From positions 558,001 to 622,000 of the forward strand of contig NZ_JARULD010000001.1 of NCBI RefSeq assembly GCF_029688735.1: a stretch of DNA of 64,000 nucleotides, in the 5' to 3' direction. The stretch comes from Qipengyuania flavescens (lineage in GTDB: Bacteria; Pseudomonadota; Alphaproteobacteria; Sphingomonadales; Sphingomonadaceae). Below, one piece after another: positions 26,770 through 36,597 of this stretch. Made by a program: the position numbers and the translations under genes. The first letter of the stretch is position 1, and each line of letters opens with the position of its first letter. The notes beneath the pieces are model-generated. The model was not told the DNA's origin and did no database searches. It saw only the letters and a list, made by a program, of their open reading frames with translations.

Positions 26770-28154
26770 GCGTGGGCCTCGGCCCTTGCGGCCAAGGCCG
26801 GATGGTCCTGGTGCTCTGTCTTGTCCCAAATGACAGTAGCACCGCGCAGCGTTCCTACATAGGCAGACAGGGCGCGGCGCGCGGCCATGATAGCGATGAT
26901 GTTCGACACGATCAGCCGCGGTACGGACAGCAAGCCCTGTCGCCATCCGTATTCGCGCGCGGTGAAAAGCGCCCGCATCGCGAAGCGCCAGCCAAGACCG
27001 ACGAGATTGAGCAGCAACAGCCAGCCCAGCAGTCCGGAATATTCCGGTGCCGCAATCGCGCCGCTGCTCACCAACAAGTAGAGTAATCCACTCAGTCCGA
27101 TAAGCAGGTAAGCAAGTGAAAGCAGAATGGCAGCAAGCGGCCCGCGCCGATCGCGCAGCTGCATCCAAATGTCCGCAGCCGAGCCCTGCCAGCCGAGCCG
27201 GTCCCAGCCCTGCAGCGCGATACCATGCATCCAACGCGTCTTCTGACGGACGGCCTGATCGAGGCGCGCCGGGAAAAAGGCACGAGTTGCGATCAGGCGA
27301 CCGTCGGCGGTGCGGCAGCGCAAGAAGCGGCCCAGTCCGCCTGCCTCGGCGACGCGCAGGCCAAGCTCATAATCCTCGGTCAGCGATTGCTGCGCGAAAG
27401 GCTCGTCGCCGAAGCGACTGAGCATATCCCGAGAGATCGCGAGACCCACGCCTGCCCCCGGAATGGCCGCGCCCAAGGCGTCGCGCACCAGAAGCGCCTT
27501 TGCGTGCGATTCTGCGAACTCGTCGGCGTAGTGACTGCCGATAAGGGCGGACCCGCGCTGCGGGAGCGCCATAACGGGTAGCTGGGCGAAATCCGCCGTT
27601 GCCATCGCGTCGTCCAGCAGAGCGAGAGCTGCGGGATCGACCATGTCCTCCGCATCATGCAGCACGATCATGCGGGCCGCTGTCCCGCCGCGCGCCTCGT
27701 CTTCGCGCAAGGCAGCGTAAAGACGGTTGAGGCAGTCGGCCTTGCTCGTCGGGCCGTCTTCGCCATGCACCACGATCCGCACTCTCGGATCGCCCCGCGC
27801 AGCCGCCATGGCCGATGCCATCGTTGCCGGGTCGTTGTGGTAGCAGCCGACGTAAATTCGCAGATCGCGATAGGGCCAGACTTCGAGCATGTGGTAGATT
27901 GTCGGGCCGATCACCGCGGCTTCCTGCCATGCAGGGACGAGTACTGCTGCGCGGCCTGTTAACGGCCTTTCGGTCAGCTGCGATTCGTCGATTTTCGGGA
28001 TTGCGATCCGGCCGCGCAGCCGCATCCAGATGTAGGACAGGTCGACTGCGAATTCGTCGATTACGCCAATCGCGAAAAAGGCCGCGCAAAACAGCAGCAG
28101 CTCGCGATGGGCGAGCAAAAACCATTGCGCGACAGTGAATTCGCCGATGAGCAC
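26766..28154 (-). CDS. GT2 glycosyltransferase, NfrB-like inner-membrane protein
   Basis: A processive family-2 glycosyltransferase of 462 residues from the GTG at 28154, which has GGGGGG 9 bases upstream; a TTG at 28205 is the other option. An N-terminal membrane segment is followed by the GT-A domain: VLVPAWQEAAVIG, HDAEDMVDP (metal-binding Asp pair), SLTEDYELGLRVAEAG and the acceptor-site RQKTRWMHGIALQGWDRLGW. Two or three membrane helices follow (about 330-400). This layout matches NfrB, the inner-membrane partner of NfrA. NfrB ends in a ligand-binding domain that is missing here, so this is a shorter form. Confidence 0.8.
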   Translation of the reverse strand: MLIGEFTVAQWFLLAHRELLLFCAAFFAIGVIDEFAVDLSYIWMRLRGRIAIPKIDESQLTERPLTGRAAVLVPAWQEAAVIGPTIYHMLEVWPYRDLRIYVGCYHNDPATMASAMAAARGDPRVRIVVHGEDGPTSKADCLNRLYAALREDEARGGTAARMIVLHDAEDMVDPAALALLDDAMATADFAQLPVMALPQRGSALIGSHYADEFAESHAKALLVRDALGAAIPGAGVGLAISRDMLSRFGDEPFAQQSLTEDYELGLRVAEAGGLGRFLRCRTADGRLIATRAFFPARLDQAVRQKTRWMHGIALQGWDRLGWQGSAADIWMQLRDRRGPLAAILLSLAYLLIGLSGLLYLLVSSGAIAAPEYSGLLGWLLLLNLVGLGWRFAMRALFTAREYGWRQGLLSVPRLIVSNIIAIMAARRALSAYVGTLRGATVIWDKTEHQDHPALAARAEAHA

Positions 28155-28238
28155 GACCCGTTTCCCCCCGCCAAGGCGTCTAGCGAAACGATCACCCCCT
28201 TGCAACGCGGTGCGGTTTGTTCAAAGGACCACCCCGAC

Positions 28239-29459
28239 ATGACCGAACGCCCTTCAGCTTTCCGCCTCGTTTTCGCCCCCGTGCGAGCGCTGTTCGTCAG
28301 CGATGCCTCGGCCGGTATCCTGCTCATCTTCGTAGCTGTTGCAGCGATGCTGGCCGCGAATTCGCCGTTCGCCGCGGAGTACCAGCAGCTGTTCTACGGC
28401 AAGCTGGCGTGGACCCCGATCCCCAAGCTGTACGACCTCCATCTATGGATCAATGATGGCTTGATGGCGATCTTCTTCTTCGTCGTCGGGCTGGAGGTGA
28501 AGCGCGAGTGGATCGAGGGGCAGCTCTCCACCGCGCAGCAGCGACGCTTGCCGATCATGGCGGCGGCTGCCGGCATGGTCGTCCCGGCCCTGTTCTATGT
28601 CGGTGTCGTCGGCGGCGACAGCACCTTGCTGCGCGGCTGGGCGATCCCGGCCGCGACCGACATCGCCTTCGCGATGGGTGTGCTGGGCTTGCTTGGCAAT
28701 CGCTGCCCGGCATCGCTCCGCCTGTTCCTGCTGACCGTCGCCATCGTGGACGACATCGGTGCGGTGCTCGTGATCGCAGCCTTCTATACCGAGAACATCA
28801 AGCTGGAGTGGCTGGGCGCCTCCGCAGTCATCGTGGGTGCCATGCTGGCGATGAACAAGGCGCGCGTTTCCGCCTATTGGCCGTTCATCCTGCTGGTCCT
28901 GGTGCTGTGGTTCTTCGTCCTCAACTCCGGCATCCACGCGACGATCGCGGGCGTCGTGGGCGCGCTGTGCATCCCGATGCGCGGCAAGGACGACGAAACC
29001 ATGGTCGAAACCATGGAGCACGCGCTGGCCCCGTGGAGCGCCTATTTGGTCGTTCCTGTCTTCGGCTTCGCCAACGCCGGCGTGCCGCTGGCCGGTCTCG
29101 GCATGGAGCAATTGCTGGCACCGCTGCCGGTCGCGATCATCGCAGGGCTCTTCCTCGGCAAGCAGATCGGCATCTTCTCGGCCATCTGGCTGGCGGACCG
29201 GCTGGGCATCGCCCCCCGTCCCGACCAGGCGAGCTGGCAGGAGATCTGGGGCATCACCCTGTTGTGCGGGATCGGCTTCACCATGTCGCTGTTCATCAGC
29301 GGGCTGGCCTTCGCCGGGCAGGAGTTGCTAATCAACGAGGCCAAGATCGGCATCCTGCTGGGATCGTTGCTATCGGCAATCGTGGGCTACACGGTCATCC
29401 GCCTCTCGGCCGCGCACCCGGACGATGCGAGTTCGCCTTACATCGAGAAGAAGGGCTGA
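28239..29459 (+). CDS. nhaA: Na+/H+ antiporter NhaA
   Basis: A 406-residue NhaA with about twelve membrane segments. The ion-binding residues are present: Asp141 in PAATDIAFAMG and the pair Asp171-Asp172 in VAIVDDIGAVLVIA, matching E. coli Asp133 and Asp163-164. It exports Na+ in exchange for protons at alkaline pH. The ATG at 28239 follows AAAGGA by about 9 bases and gives MTERPSAFRL. It is divergent from the glycosyltransferase, with 84 bases between them for both promoters, and meets gloA end to end with no gap. Confidence 0.95.
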   Translation: MTERPSAFRLVFAPVRALFVSDASAGILLIFVAVAAMLAANSPFAAEYQQLFYGKLAWTPIPKLYDLHLWINDGLMAIFFFVVGLEVKREWIEGQLSTAQQRRLPIMAAAAGMVVPALFYVGVVGGDSTLLRGWAIPAATDIAFAMGVLGLLGNRCPASLRLFLLTVAIVDDIGAVLVIAAFYTENIKLEWLGASAVIVGAMLAMNKARVSAYWPFILLVLVLWFFVLNSGIHATIAGVVGALCIPMRGKDDETMVETMEHALAPWSAYLVVPVFGFANAGVPLAGLGMEQLLAPLPVAIIAGLFLGKQIGIFSAIWLADRLGIAPRPDQASWQEIWGITLLCGIGFTMSLFISGLAFAGQELLINEAKIGILLGSLLSAIVGYTVIRLSAAHPDDASSPYIEKKG

Positions 29460-29894
29460 CTACCAGCTGCCGGTATTGGGCATGCTCGCCCACGGTTCCT
29501 GCGGGTCGAGATAGCCTTCCTGCAGTAGCTCGATCGAAATACCATCGGGTGTCCGCACGAAGGCCATGTGCCCGTCGCGCGGAGGGCGATTGATCGTGTG
29601 GCCCGCATCCATCAGCCGCTGGCAGGTCGCGTAGATATCCTCGACGCGATAGGCGAGGTGGCCGAAATTGCGTCCGCCGTCGTAGGTTTCCGGCGCGCTG
29701 CCATCCTCCGGCGGCCAGTTGTAGGTCAGTTCGACCGCCGTGCCTTCCTGCCCCGGCGCGGCAAGGAACACAAGCGTGAAGCGTCCCTTGTCGTTGTCGA
29801 AGCGGCGTACTTCCTTCAACCCGATGAGATCGAAGAAGGCGACAGTCGCGTCGATGTCGGCGACGCGGATCATGGTATGGAGGAATTTGGTCAT
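29460..29894 (-). CDS. gloA: Lactoylglutathione lyase (glyoxalase I)
   Basis: A 144-residue VOC-fold metalloenzyme that turns the methylglyoxal-glutathione hemithioacetal into S-lactoylglutathione. All four metal ligands align with E. coli GloA: His6 (FLHTMIRV), Glu55 (TAVELTYNW), His79 (NFGHLAY) and Glu122 (ISIELLQEG). The Ni-type short form is implied by length. The ATG at 29894 gives MTKFLHTMIRV. An upstream in-frame extension to 30017 crosses a terminator hairpin and is not coding. The C-terminus (PWASMPNTGSW) is slightly longer than usual. Confidence 0.93.
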   Translation of the reverse strand: MTKFLHTMIRVADIDATVAFFDLIGLKEVRRFDNDKGRFTLVFLAAPGQEGTAVELTYNWPPEDGSAPETYDGGRNFGHLAYRVEDIYATCQRLMDAGHTINRPPRDGHMAFVRTPDGISIELLQEGYLDPQEPWASMPNTGSW

Positions 29895-29933
29895 TACGCG
29901 CAGATGGCGTAAATCCTCCAGGATACAAACGAA

Positions 29934-29960
29934 AATGCGCCGCAGCGGGTGCGGCGCATT
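29934..29960 (-). terminator. Rho-independent terminator of the TorF-type porin gene
   Basis: A perfect 11-base-pair stem (AATGCGCCGCA / TGCGGCGCATT) with a five-base loop, read on the minus strand and followed by TTCGTTT. It stands between the porin stop and the gloA start, so it ends porin transcription before gloA. Confidence 0.8.
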
Positions 29961-30017
29961 CGAATACTCTGGCGGGAAAGGGGACGAGCGCTGGCCCGCC
30001 CCTGCCCGGCTGGTCAC

Positions 30018-30794
30018 TCAGAAACTGGCGGAAATCGTGCCGACGATCGCGTCGTCGGTGAAGCCGTCGATCGACGGACCTTCGACGCCGACATAGGAAA
30101 CGCCCACTTCGAACATACCGGCCGATGCGGTCGCGCCGATAGCCCAGTCCAGCCCGGTATCGTCTGCGGTACCGGCCAGCAGCGGCGGGGCCAGCGGTCC
30201 GTCGGTGTAGCCGAGGTGGCCGGTCAGGGTAATCGGCGTGTTGGGAACGCCTACACCGAGGTCGGTATAGACATAGAGATTGTCGTCATTACCCAGCGAA
30301 TCCTGGCTCGGTGCCCAGGCGACGCCGACCGTGGCTTCCGCCGGGCCGAGGTTGAAGCCGAGCGAGGCGTACGGCTCCCAATAGTCGGTATCGAGACCGA
30401 GGTCCTCGGTCGGGTAAAGATAGTAGAGCACGCCGACATCGAAGCTGACGGCGTCGCTGATCTGGCCGCTGTACCCGGCATAGATGTCGACTTCGAGTTC
30501 GCCATAGGCAGGGCCGCCGTCGATCGAGGATGCCCAGGTGCCGACATAAAAACCGCTGTCATGCGCGGCATCGATGCCGCCCTGGATGGCGGGATCGCCG
30601 CCCGATAGCGAGACGCCGCGGAAACGATAGTCGGTGGTCAGCGCCACGTTGGCGGAGACGGTCACAGGGCCGGCATCGACGCCGTCCTCGACCTCTTCAG
30701 CCGGGTTGGAGACCTGCGCCATCACGGGCGCGGCGGAAATCAGGCTCACCGATGCGAGCGAAATGGCCATCAGGCCGCGAAAGGACGTCAGCAT
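30018..30794 (-). CDS. TorF family putative outer-membrane porin
   Basis: A 258-residue exported protein with signal peptide cleaved after PVMAQ. It has the TorF opening VTVSANVALTTDYRFRGVSLSGGDPAIQGG, then repeated strand pairs typical of a small barrel, ending with Phe (VGTISASF). TorF-like proteins are common in proteobacteria; a transport role is assumed, the substrate is unknown. A good ribosome site (TAGGAG, 7 bases) supports the ATG at 30794. It is divergent from the metallophosphoesterase across a 273-base gap and has its own terminator, so it is probably monocistronic. Confidence 0.9.
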   Translation of the reverse strand: MLTSFRGLMAISLASVSLISAAPVMAQVSNPAEEVEDGVDAGPVTVSANVALTTDYRFRGVSLSGGDPAIQGGIDAAHDSGFYVGTWASSIDGGPAYGELEVDIYAGYSGQISDAVSFDVGVLYYLYPTEDLGLDTDYWEPYASLGFNLGPAEATVGVAWAPSQDSLGNDDNLYVYTDLGVGVPNTPITLTGHLGYTDGPLAPPLLAGTADDTGLDWAIGATASAGMFEVGVSYVGVEGPSIDGFTDDAIVGTISASF

Positions 30795-31067
30795 TACAAA
30801 CTCCTACACGAGTGTCGCTTCGTCCCACCTGCGAATCCGTCGGGGCCGTTTTGGTGGCTCCTCGTCCGGATACGGCAACTTTTGTGCACGTCACGTGGTC
30901 TTTACGCAAGATATGACCCGCAAAGTTTTTGCACATGCAGCAAAACCTGTGATGTTTTCGCAACTGCACAACGCGCCATTCAGCGAAGGTTGTCCCGTGG
31001 CGGACTAGGCCCTATCTGGTCGCCCGCCGGCAAGGCCCACGTTCCATATATCGAGAACTCACAACCA
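30795..31067. other. AT-richer divergent intergenic region
   Basis: The space between the TorF gene (minus) and the metallophosphoesterase (plus). It contains a low-GC stretch at about 30880-30975 with several TTTTG/CAAAA runs that probably holds both promoters. I see no clear operator palindrome, RNA gene or small coding sequence. Confidence 0.5.
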
Positions 31068-31871
31068 ATGCTTCGATCCCTTCGCCAATTGTTCAAGGAA
31101 CGCCCCACCGCGCGCCGCGTGGCGCGGGTTCCGGATGGCGAACGCTATTACGTAATCGGCGACATTCATGGTCGTTTGGACCTCTTCGAGGAACTGATCG
31201 AAGCGATCGAAGCCGACGATGCAGCCAACGAAGCGGCAGACACGACGGTCATCCTGCTCGGCGATCTGATCGATCGCGGCCCCGACAGTTGCGGCGTCAT
31301 CGAACGTGCACGCGACTGGGGCAAGACGCGCAAAGTGCGCTACATCGCCGGCAATCACGAGGAAATGTTCCTCGAGAGCTTCGACGACAAGGAAATGCTG
31401 CGCCACTTCGTCAAGCATGGCGGACGCGAGACCATCCTGAGCTACGGCATCAAGCGCAAGCGCTACAACGAGCTTACGATGAAGGATTTGCAGATCGAAA
31501 TGGCCGGGCTGATTCCGCAGGACCATCGCGAGTTTCTTGCGTCATTCGAAGATCTGATCATCGCCGGCGACTATGTTTTCGTTCATGCCGGACTCAATCC
31601 GAAGCGCTCGGTCGAAGAGCAAAAGCAGAGCGACTTGCGCTGGATCCGCGAGCGCTTTCTCAAGCATCCCGAGCCGTTCAGCCATGTCGTCGTGCACGGC
31701 CATACGATCTTCGAGGATATCGAGCGGACCGACCATCGCATTGGTATCGATACGGGCGCATTTCGCACCGGCCGCCTGACCGCGCTGGTTCTCGAAGGCG
31801 ATACCCGGCGTGCCATCCAGGCGGCCGAGACCGACGGGTCTATCGCCATCAAGGCAGACATGCTCGACTGA
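31068..31871 (+). CDS. Metallophosphoesterase (PPP-type serine/threonine phosphatase-like)
   Basis: A 267-residue cytoplasmic phosphatase of the calcineurin-like superfamily. All metal motifs are in place: GDIHGR (Asp32, His34), GDLIDRGPDS, GNHEEM, VHAGLNP and HGHTIF. This set is typical of bacterial PrpA/ApaH-like phosphatases acting on phosphoproteins or dinucleoside polyphosphates. The ATG at 31068 gives MLRSLRQLFKERPTARR; an in-frame extension to 30882 runs through the promoter region. The ribosome site is weak. The gene stands alone. Confidence 0.88.
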   Translation: MLRSLRQLFKERPTARRVARVPDGERYYVIGDIHGRLDLFEELIEAIEADDAANEAADTTVILLGDLIDRGPDSCGVIERARDWGKTRKVRYIAGNHEEMFLESFDDKEMLRHFVKHGGRETILSYGIKRKRYNELTMKDLQIEMAGLIPQDHREFLASFEDLIIAGDYVFVHAGLNPKRSVEEQKQSDLRWIRERFLKHPEPFSHVVVHGHTIFEDIERTDHRIGIDTGAFRTGRLTALVLEGDTRRAIQAAETDGSIAIKADMLD

Positions 31872-31878
31872 AGCGTGA

Positions 31879-31905
31879 CAGGCTCCCGGCTGTTCCGGAA
31901 GCCTG
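31879..31905. terminator. Hairpin between convergent genes
   Basis: CAGGCTCCCGG pairs with CCGGAAGCCTG around a five-base loop, with one mismatch. It lies between the metallophosphoesterase stop and the S46 peptidase stop. Neither side has a proper T tract, so it may slow rather than end transcription by itself. Confidence 0.45.
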
Positions 31906-31917
31906 CCAGCTCTTGCG

Positions 31918-33960
31918 TTATTCGCCGGCCAGTTCGCGGACCAGCGCGGGCGCGGGGTAGATAGTCTCCAGCGCTTCCTGCACCGCATCGGTCGACACCG
32001 CCACGGTCCGGTTGAGCGTGCCGTCGTAACCGTAATTGCCGCCCAGCGAATGGATATTGCCGTCGAAAGCCGCACCGATCACCGTGCCTGCGCGGTCGAT
32101 CACCGGAGAGCCGGAATTACCGCCGATGATGTCGTTGGTGGTCACGAAGTCGAAAGCGGTATCGGGATCGATATCGGCCTGGTTCGCGGCGAAGGCTTCG
32201 GCCACGTCGAACGGCGGTGCGCCGGTCGCGCGCTCGAAAGTCCCGCCCATCGTTGTCAGGATCGGCACCTGCTGGCCGCGTTCCTCCCAGCCCTTCACCT
32301 GGCCGTAGCTGATGCGCAGCGTGAAGGTGGCATCGGGATAAAGGCTGTCGCCATAGGCCGCGAAGCGCGCGTCGGCGAGCTTGCCACCGGCGATGGCGAG
32401 CGGGCCGGAATAGCTCTCGTTCACCGCATCTCGCAGTGCCCGCTGGCGATCGGCGAGGCGCAGGGCGTACTCGATCATCGGATCGTCCGATGCCTCGATC
32501 GCGGCCAGCCCGCCGTCCCAAAGCTCCTTGCGCACCGCCGGATCGGCCAGCTGCGTGCCTTCGACCAGCCGCTCGGCCAGCGCTTCGGGGCTTTCCTGCC
32601 CCAGCAGCAGGCGGCTGTCCGCATCGTCCACGCCGAGATATTCGCGTGCCTTCGAGAGGCTCCAGCCCATCATCAGCTCGTCGAGCCAGGGGTAGACCGG
32701 GCGCTCGTCGAGCAGGCGCTTCTCGGTCAGCGGCAGCGCGCTGTCGGTGTAGCCGGGCAGGCGCTCGCCATTGGGCTTTGCGCGCTCTTGCGCCGCGAAA
32801 ACCAGCGTCGAAGCATAACCGAACAGGTCGCCCGAGGGGCTGATGAAGCGCGACGGCAGGTAAAGCGCGCGATAGGCTTCGGTCGCCTCGTCAACCGCGG
32901 TCCACGGATCGCCGATCTCGGCATTGCCTTCGCTGCGCTGGCGTAGGTCGGCCTCGGCTTCGGCCAGCTGGGCGGTGAAGTCCGGATCGTTCAGCGCCTT
33001 GGTGCGGCCGATATAGACCTTGAGGCCGTTCTCGACGCCGTTGAGCGCGTCGAGACCCTGCCGCTCCTTCTCAGGGCTTTCGTCCATGGCAGTGATCAGG
33101 CGGCCGCGCAGTTCGGACAGGGTCGTGAGGGTCACCGGCAAGCGCACCTCACGCTCGAAGGCGAGCTGGCTTTGCGTGTAGAGGCGGCTCGTCGAGCCGG
33201 GATTGCCGACCACGAATGTCACCTCGCCCTCTTGCGGAGCGCGTGGGTTCCACTGAAGGTGCTGCGGTGTGGCGACCGGCCGGCCGTTCTCATAGGCCCG
33301 CAGGAAGCTCGCATCGAGCGAGTAGCGCGGGAAGTTGAAATTGTCGGGATCGCCGCCGAAGGTCGAGGCGCGGTCTTCCGGGGCCCAAGCGAGGCGGATG
33401 TCCGAGTACTTGCGGTAGGTGTAAAGCTTGTATTGCCCGCCGCCGAACAGCGTCACCACCTGGCAGCGGGTCGTATCGGTGTCCGGGCATCCGGCCGACT
33501 CGAGTTCCGCAATCTTGGCGTCACGTGCCTTGGTAAGGGCTTCACCCTCGAGGCCTGCGAAGGAGTCCTTCACCTCTTCGGTCACGTCGGCGATCGAGGT
33601 CACGACCTCGGCCTGTTGGCCGGGGCACTTGAGCTCCTCTTCACGGTTTTGCGCGACGAAACCCGCGTCGAGATAGTCCATCGCGTCCGAGGAATTGTCG
33701 AACAGGCAGCTGGCGATGCAGTGGTGGTTGGTGAGGATCAGGCCCGAACCCGACACGAAACTCGCCGAACACCCGCCGGTCAGACGCACGGCGGCGGCCT
33801 GCACGCGGTCGAGCCACGCCTGGTCCGGTGCCCAGCCATAGGTCTCTTGCATTTGTTCGGTCGGGAAACCGTCGAAGGTCCACATGCCTTCGTCGGCCTG
33901 GGCCGCGGTGGAGGTGAAGGCGATGGCGGCGCTTGCCGCGTAAAGCGCGAAACGTTTCAT
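31918..33960 (-). CDS. S46 family dipeptidyl peptidase (DPP7-like)
   Basis: A 680-residue exported serine peptidase with signal peptide ending AQA. The chymotrypsin-like triad is visible: His80 in LILTNHHC, an Asp in [18 protein letters not shown], and Ser in [11 protein letters not shown]. After the Ser the specificity loop reads AAFDGN. In this family Gly at that place goes with DPP7 (hydrophobic P1) and Arg with DPP11 (acidic P1), so a DPP7-like preference is inferred. It would cut dipeptides from periplasmic peptides. Several Cys pairs suggest disulphides. Members are best known from Bacteroidetes and Xanthomonadales. Confidence 0.9.
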   Translation of the reverse strand: MKRFALYAASAAIAFTSTAAQADEGMWTFDGFPTEQMQETYGWAPDQAWLDRVQAAAVRLTGGCSASFVSGSGLILTNHHCIASCLFDNSSDAMDYLDAGFVAQNREEELKCPGQQAEVVTSIADVTEEVKDSFAGLEGEALTKARDAKIAELESAGCPDTDTTRCQVVTLFGGGQYKLYTYRKYSDIRLAWAPEDRASTFGGDPDNFNFPRYSLDASFLRAYENGRPVATPQHLQWNPRAPQEGEVTFVVGNPGSTSRLYTQSQLAFEREVRLPVTLTTLSELRGRLITAMDESPEKERQGLDALNGVENGLKVYIGRTKALNDPDFTAQLAEAEADLRQRSEGNAEIGDPWTAVDEATEAYRALYLPSRFISPSGDLFGYASTLVFAAQERAKPNGERLPGYTDSALPLTEKRLLDERPVYPWLDELMMGWSLSKAREYLGVDDADSRLLLGQESPEALAERLVEGTQLADPAVRKELWDGGLAAIEASDDPMIEYALRLADRQRALRDAVNESYSGPLAIAGGKLADARFAAYGDSLYPDATFTLRISYGQVKGWEERGQQVPILTTMGGTFERATGAPPFDVAEAFAANQADIDPDTAFDFVTTNDIIGGNSGSPVIDRAGTVIGAAFDGNIHSLGGNYGYDGTLNRTVAVSTDAVQEALETIYPAPALVRELAGE

Positions 33961-34031
33961 GGATTGACCCTCTTAAAGACTGTCGTTGCGCGCCGTTTTC
34001 GCGTTTCCGCAGCGATTGTCCAGCGCGAAGG

Positions 34032-34820
34032 TCAGCCAAGCCATCGCTTCCTGTTCGCCGGATGCTGCAATCCGGCAGCCGCAGCGAGGATGACGAGCAG
34101 CGCAGACAGGCTGCAGGCGATCGCGACCACGCCGCTTTCCTGCCCGCCGCGGTTGTAGATGCCCCAGAGCGCCCACAGGAAAACGAGCGCGTACCACGGG
34201 TTGCCCGCGCTGCGCAGCACGGCCAGAGCGGCCACGATGCCGCCGACTGCGACGATGGCGGCGGCGAGCAGCGGATAGGTGTCCTCCGCCCCGACGCCGT
34301 GGAAGCGCAAAGCGGCGGTGACGTTCACGATGGTCGCGGCGGTCAGCCACGCCGCAAGCGCGCTGAAGGTGACGCCGATCAGGAACCGCTCCCACCCTGT
34401 CATCGGGCGGTCGAGTTGTGTGAGGATGCGCAGGATGGCGAGCAGGCTGACCAGCGAGGTCGCGATAATGACTACCGATATCCAGGTGAGGTCGGCAAAC
34501 TGCGTGTAGAGCGCCCATACGCCTTGCGAGGCCAACGCGACCACTGCGTACCAGCCGATGCGGTCGATCAGCGCGTTGTCCCGCTGCGCCGGAAGCAGTT
34601 GCCAGAGCACGAAGCCGGTCGAGAGCAGGAACAGCGGCCCCCAGATGCCGAACGCCCAGCCGATCGGTGTCACCAAGGTGCGGACGCTGTCCGACTGCTC
34701 GCCGATGGGTTCGCCGAAGCCGAGCTGCGGGAGGAAGGTCGATCCGATTTGGATGACCACGGCGAGGACGAGTGCGACCCGCTGAGCGAGACTGCGATGT
34801 GGGGAGCTATGCTGCGTCAT
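34032..34820 (-). CDS. Tryptophan-rich membrane protein (TspO/MBR-like?)
   Basis: A 262-residue polytopic membrane protein with about seven hydrophobic segments. It is rich in Trp (PIGWAFGIWGPLF, GVWALYTQFADLTWIS, WALWGIYNRGG). The first motif and the Trp pattern recall TspO/MBR-type tryptophan-rich sensory proteins, in a longer version than the usual 160 residues. The match is from motif memory only. It lies between the S46 peptidase and the RNase P RNA on the same strand; both gaps are under 75 bases. Function unknown. Confidence 0.55.
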   Translation of the reverse strand: MTQHSSPHRSLAQRVALVLAVVIQIGSTFLPQLGFGEPIGEQSDSVRTLVTPIGWAFGIWGPLFLLSTGFVLWQLLPAQRDNALIDRIGWYAVVALASQGVWALYTQFADLTWISVVIIATSLVSLLAILRILTQLDRPMTGWERFLIGVTFSALAAWLTAATIVNVTAALRFHGVGAEDTYPLLAAAIVAVGGIVAALAVLRSAGNPWYALVFLWALWGIYNRGGQESGVVAIACSLSALLVILAAAAGLQHPANRKRWLG

Positions 34821-34867
34821 GTCGCCTCAACCCGCCCGTCGGCGCGCCGTTCCGCGAGGGGTGAGAT

Positions 34868-35289
<422 letters not shown>

Positions 35290-35386
35290 GAATGCGCAGA
35301 TAGGATGTGGCTTTCGATTAGCCAAGTGAAACGGGTGACGATCGCGGGGCCACTCGCCACCAGGCCTGACTTCAACTTAAACTGCT

Positions 35387-35405
35387 ATTGAGAATTATTC
35401 TCATT
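35387..35405 (+). promoter_or_regulatory. Fur-type operator upstream of the iron-uptake operon
   Basis: ATTGAGAATTATTCTCATT is a near-perfect 19-base palindrome with the core TGAGAATNATTCTCA, the classic form of a Fur box. It ends 34 bases before the PepSY gene ATG, where a promoter should lie. It implies repression of the three-gene operon when iron is plentiful. A related box stands before bfd at 60281. Confidence 0.8.
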
Positions 35406-35439
35406 GACGCAGTTCGAACCGCTCGGTAGCCGCACCGCC

Positions 35440-36597
35440 ATGAGTCGCGAGACGATCAAGTTCTGGTACCTGGTGCACAAGTGGAGCAGCCTTATTCCCA
35501 TGGCTTTTCTGCTGATGCTGTGCGTCACCGGCCTGCCCCTCATTTTCCACGACGAGATCGATGCCGCGATGGCCGACGAGGCGGGCTCCGCACTCGCCGA
35601 GACCCCCTCTGCCGAAGGCGGGCTTCCGCTCGATGCCATGCTCGAAACGGCGCTCGAGCAGCGGCCTGGTGAAGTCCCGCTGTTCATGGCCTTCAGTCAG
35701 GACGATTCCCTCCTGACCGTGACGACCGGCCCCTCGCCCGATGCGGACGGATCGCAGATGACGCTGCTGTTCCTCGACCGGGCGACCGGGGAGTCGCTGG
35801 GTCCGGCCCCCGTCAATCAGCTCATGGATTTCCTGCTGACGCTGCATACCGATATGTTCCTGGGCTTGCCCGGCATGTGGGCTCTCGGTGTCTGCGGTAT
35901 CCTGTTTCTGGTCGCGCTGGTTTCCGGCATCGTTTTGTATGCCCCCTTCATGCGCCGTTTGCCCTTCGGCACCGTACGGACCGATCGCAAGCCCCGAACC
36001 CGCCGGCTCGATGAGCACAATCTACTGGGTGTCGTGGCGTTCGCATGGATGATGGTCGTAGGTGCGACCGGTGCGATCAACGCCTTTGCCAATCCGCTGA
36101 CCGATAGTTGGCGCGAAAGCGAAGTCGCTGCGATGACCGCAGGCTACGGTGCGCAGCAGCCTCTTTCACCCGACGAATACGGGTCGCTGGATGCGGCGAT
36201 GGCTGCAGCCCAGGAAGCCCTGCCCGGTCGCAGCCCGCAGTTCGTCGGTTTCCCCGGCGGCGACTGGTCGTCCGGCCATCATTACGCGATCTTTTTCCAG
36301 GGCGATCGACCGGTCACGCAGAACCTGCTGACCCCCGCGCTGGTAGATGCGCGCTCCAGCCAGTTGACCGATGCGCGGACCATGCCCGCGATCAACCAGG
36401 CGCTGATGATGTCGAAGCCGCTGCATTTCGGCGACTATGGCGGTCTGCCGCTGAAGATCATCTGGGCCGTCATGACGCTGATCACGATCTGGGTGCTGTG
36501 GACGGGCATTTTGCTGTGGCTTCGCCGCAGGTCCGGCAGGCTCGAACGGCGGATCGCGGAGATCCAGAGCGGCGGCACGTTGGGAAAAGCCGCATGA
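35440..36597 (+). CDS. PepSY-associated transmembrane protein
   Basis: A 385-residue PepSY-TM family inner-membrane protein with four clear hydrophobic segments: one at the N-terminus (FWYLVHKWSSLIPMAFLLML), two in the middle (about 150-175 and 205-225) and one near the C-terminus. Extracytoplasmic loops carry PepSY-like regions. Such proteins usually neighbour TonB siderophore receptors and are thought to act in ferric-siderophore reduction or uptake; the conserved His (LVHKWSS, LLTLHTDMFLG) are candidate heme ligands. The ATG at 35440 is chosen because a TTG at 35404 lies inside the Fur box. Confidence 0.88.
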   Translation: MSRETIKFWYLVHKWSSLIPMAFLLMLCVTGLPLIFHDEIDAAMADEAGSALAETPSAEGGLPLDAMLETALEQRPGEVPLFMAFSQDDSLLTVTTGPSPDADGSQMTLLFLDRATGESLGPAPVNQLMDFLLTLHTDMFLGLPGMWALGVCGILFLVALVSGIVLYAPFMRRLPFGTVRTDRKPRTRRLDEHNLLGVVAFAWMMVVGATGAINAFANPLTDSWRESEVAAMTAGYGAQQPLSPDEYGSLDAAMAAAQEALPGRSPQFVGFPGGDWSSGHHYAIFFQGDRPVTQNLLTPALVDARSSQLTDARTMPAINQALMMSKPLHFGDYGGLPLKIIWAVMTLITIWVLWTGILLWLRRRSGRLERRIAEIQSGGTLGKAA

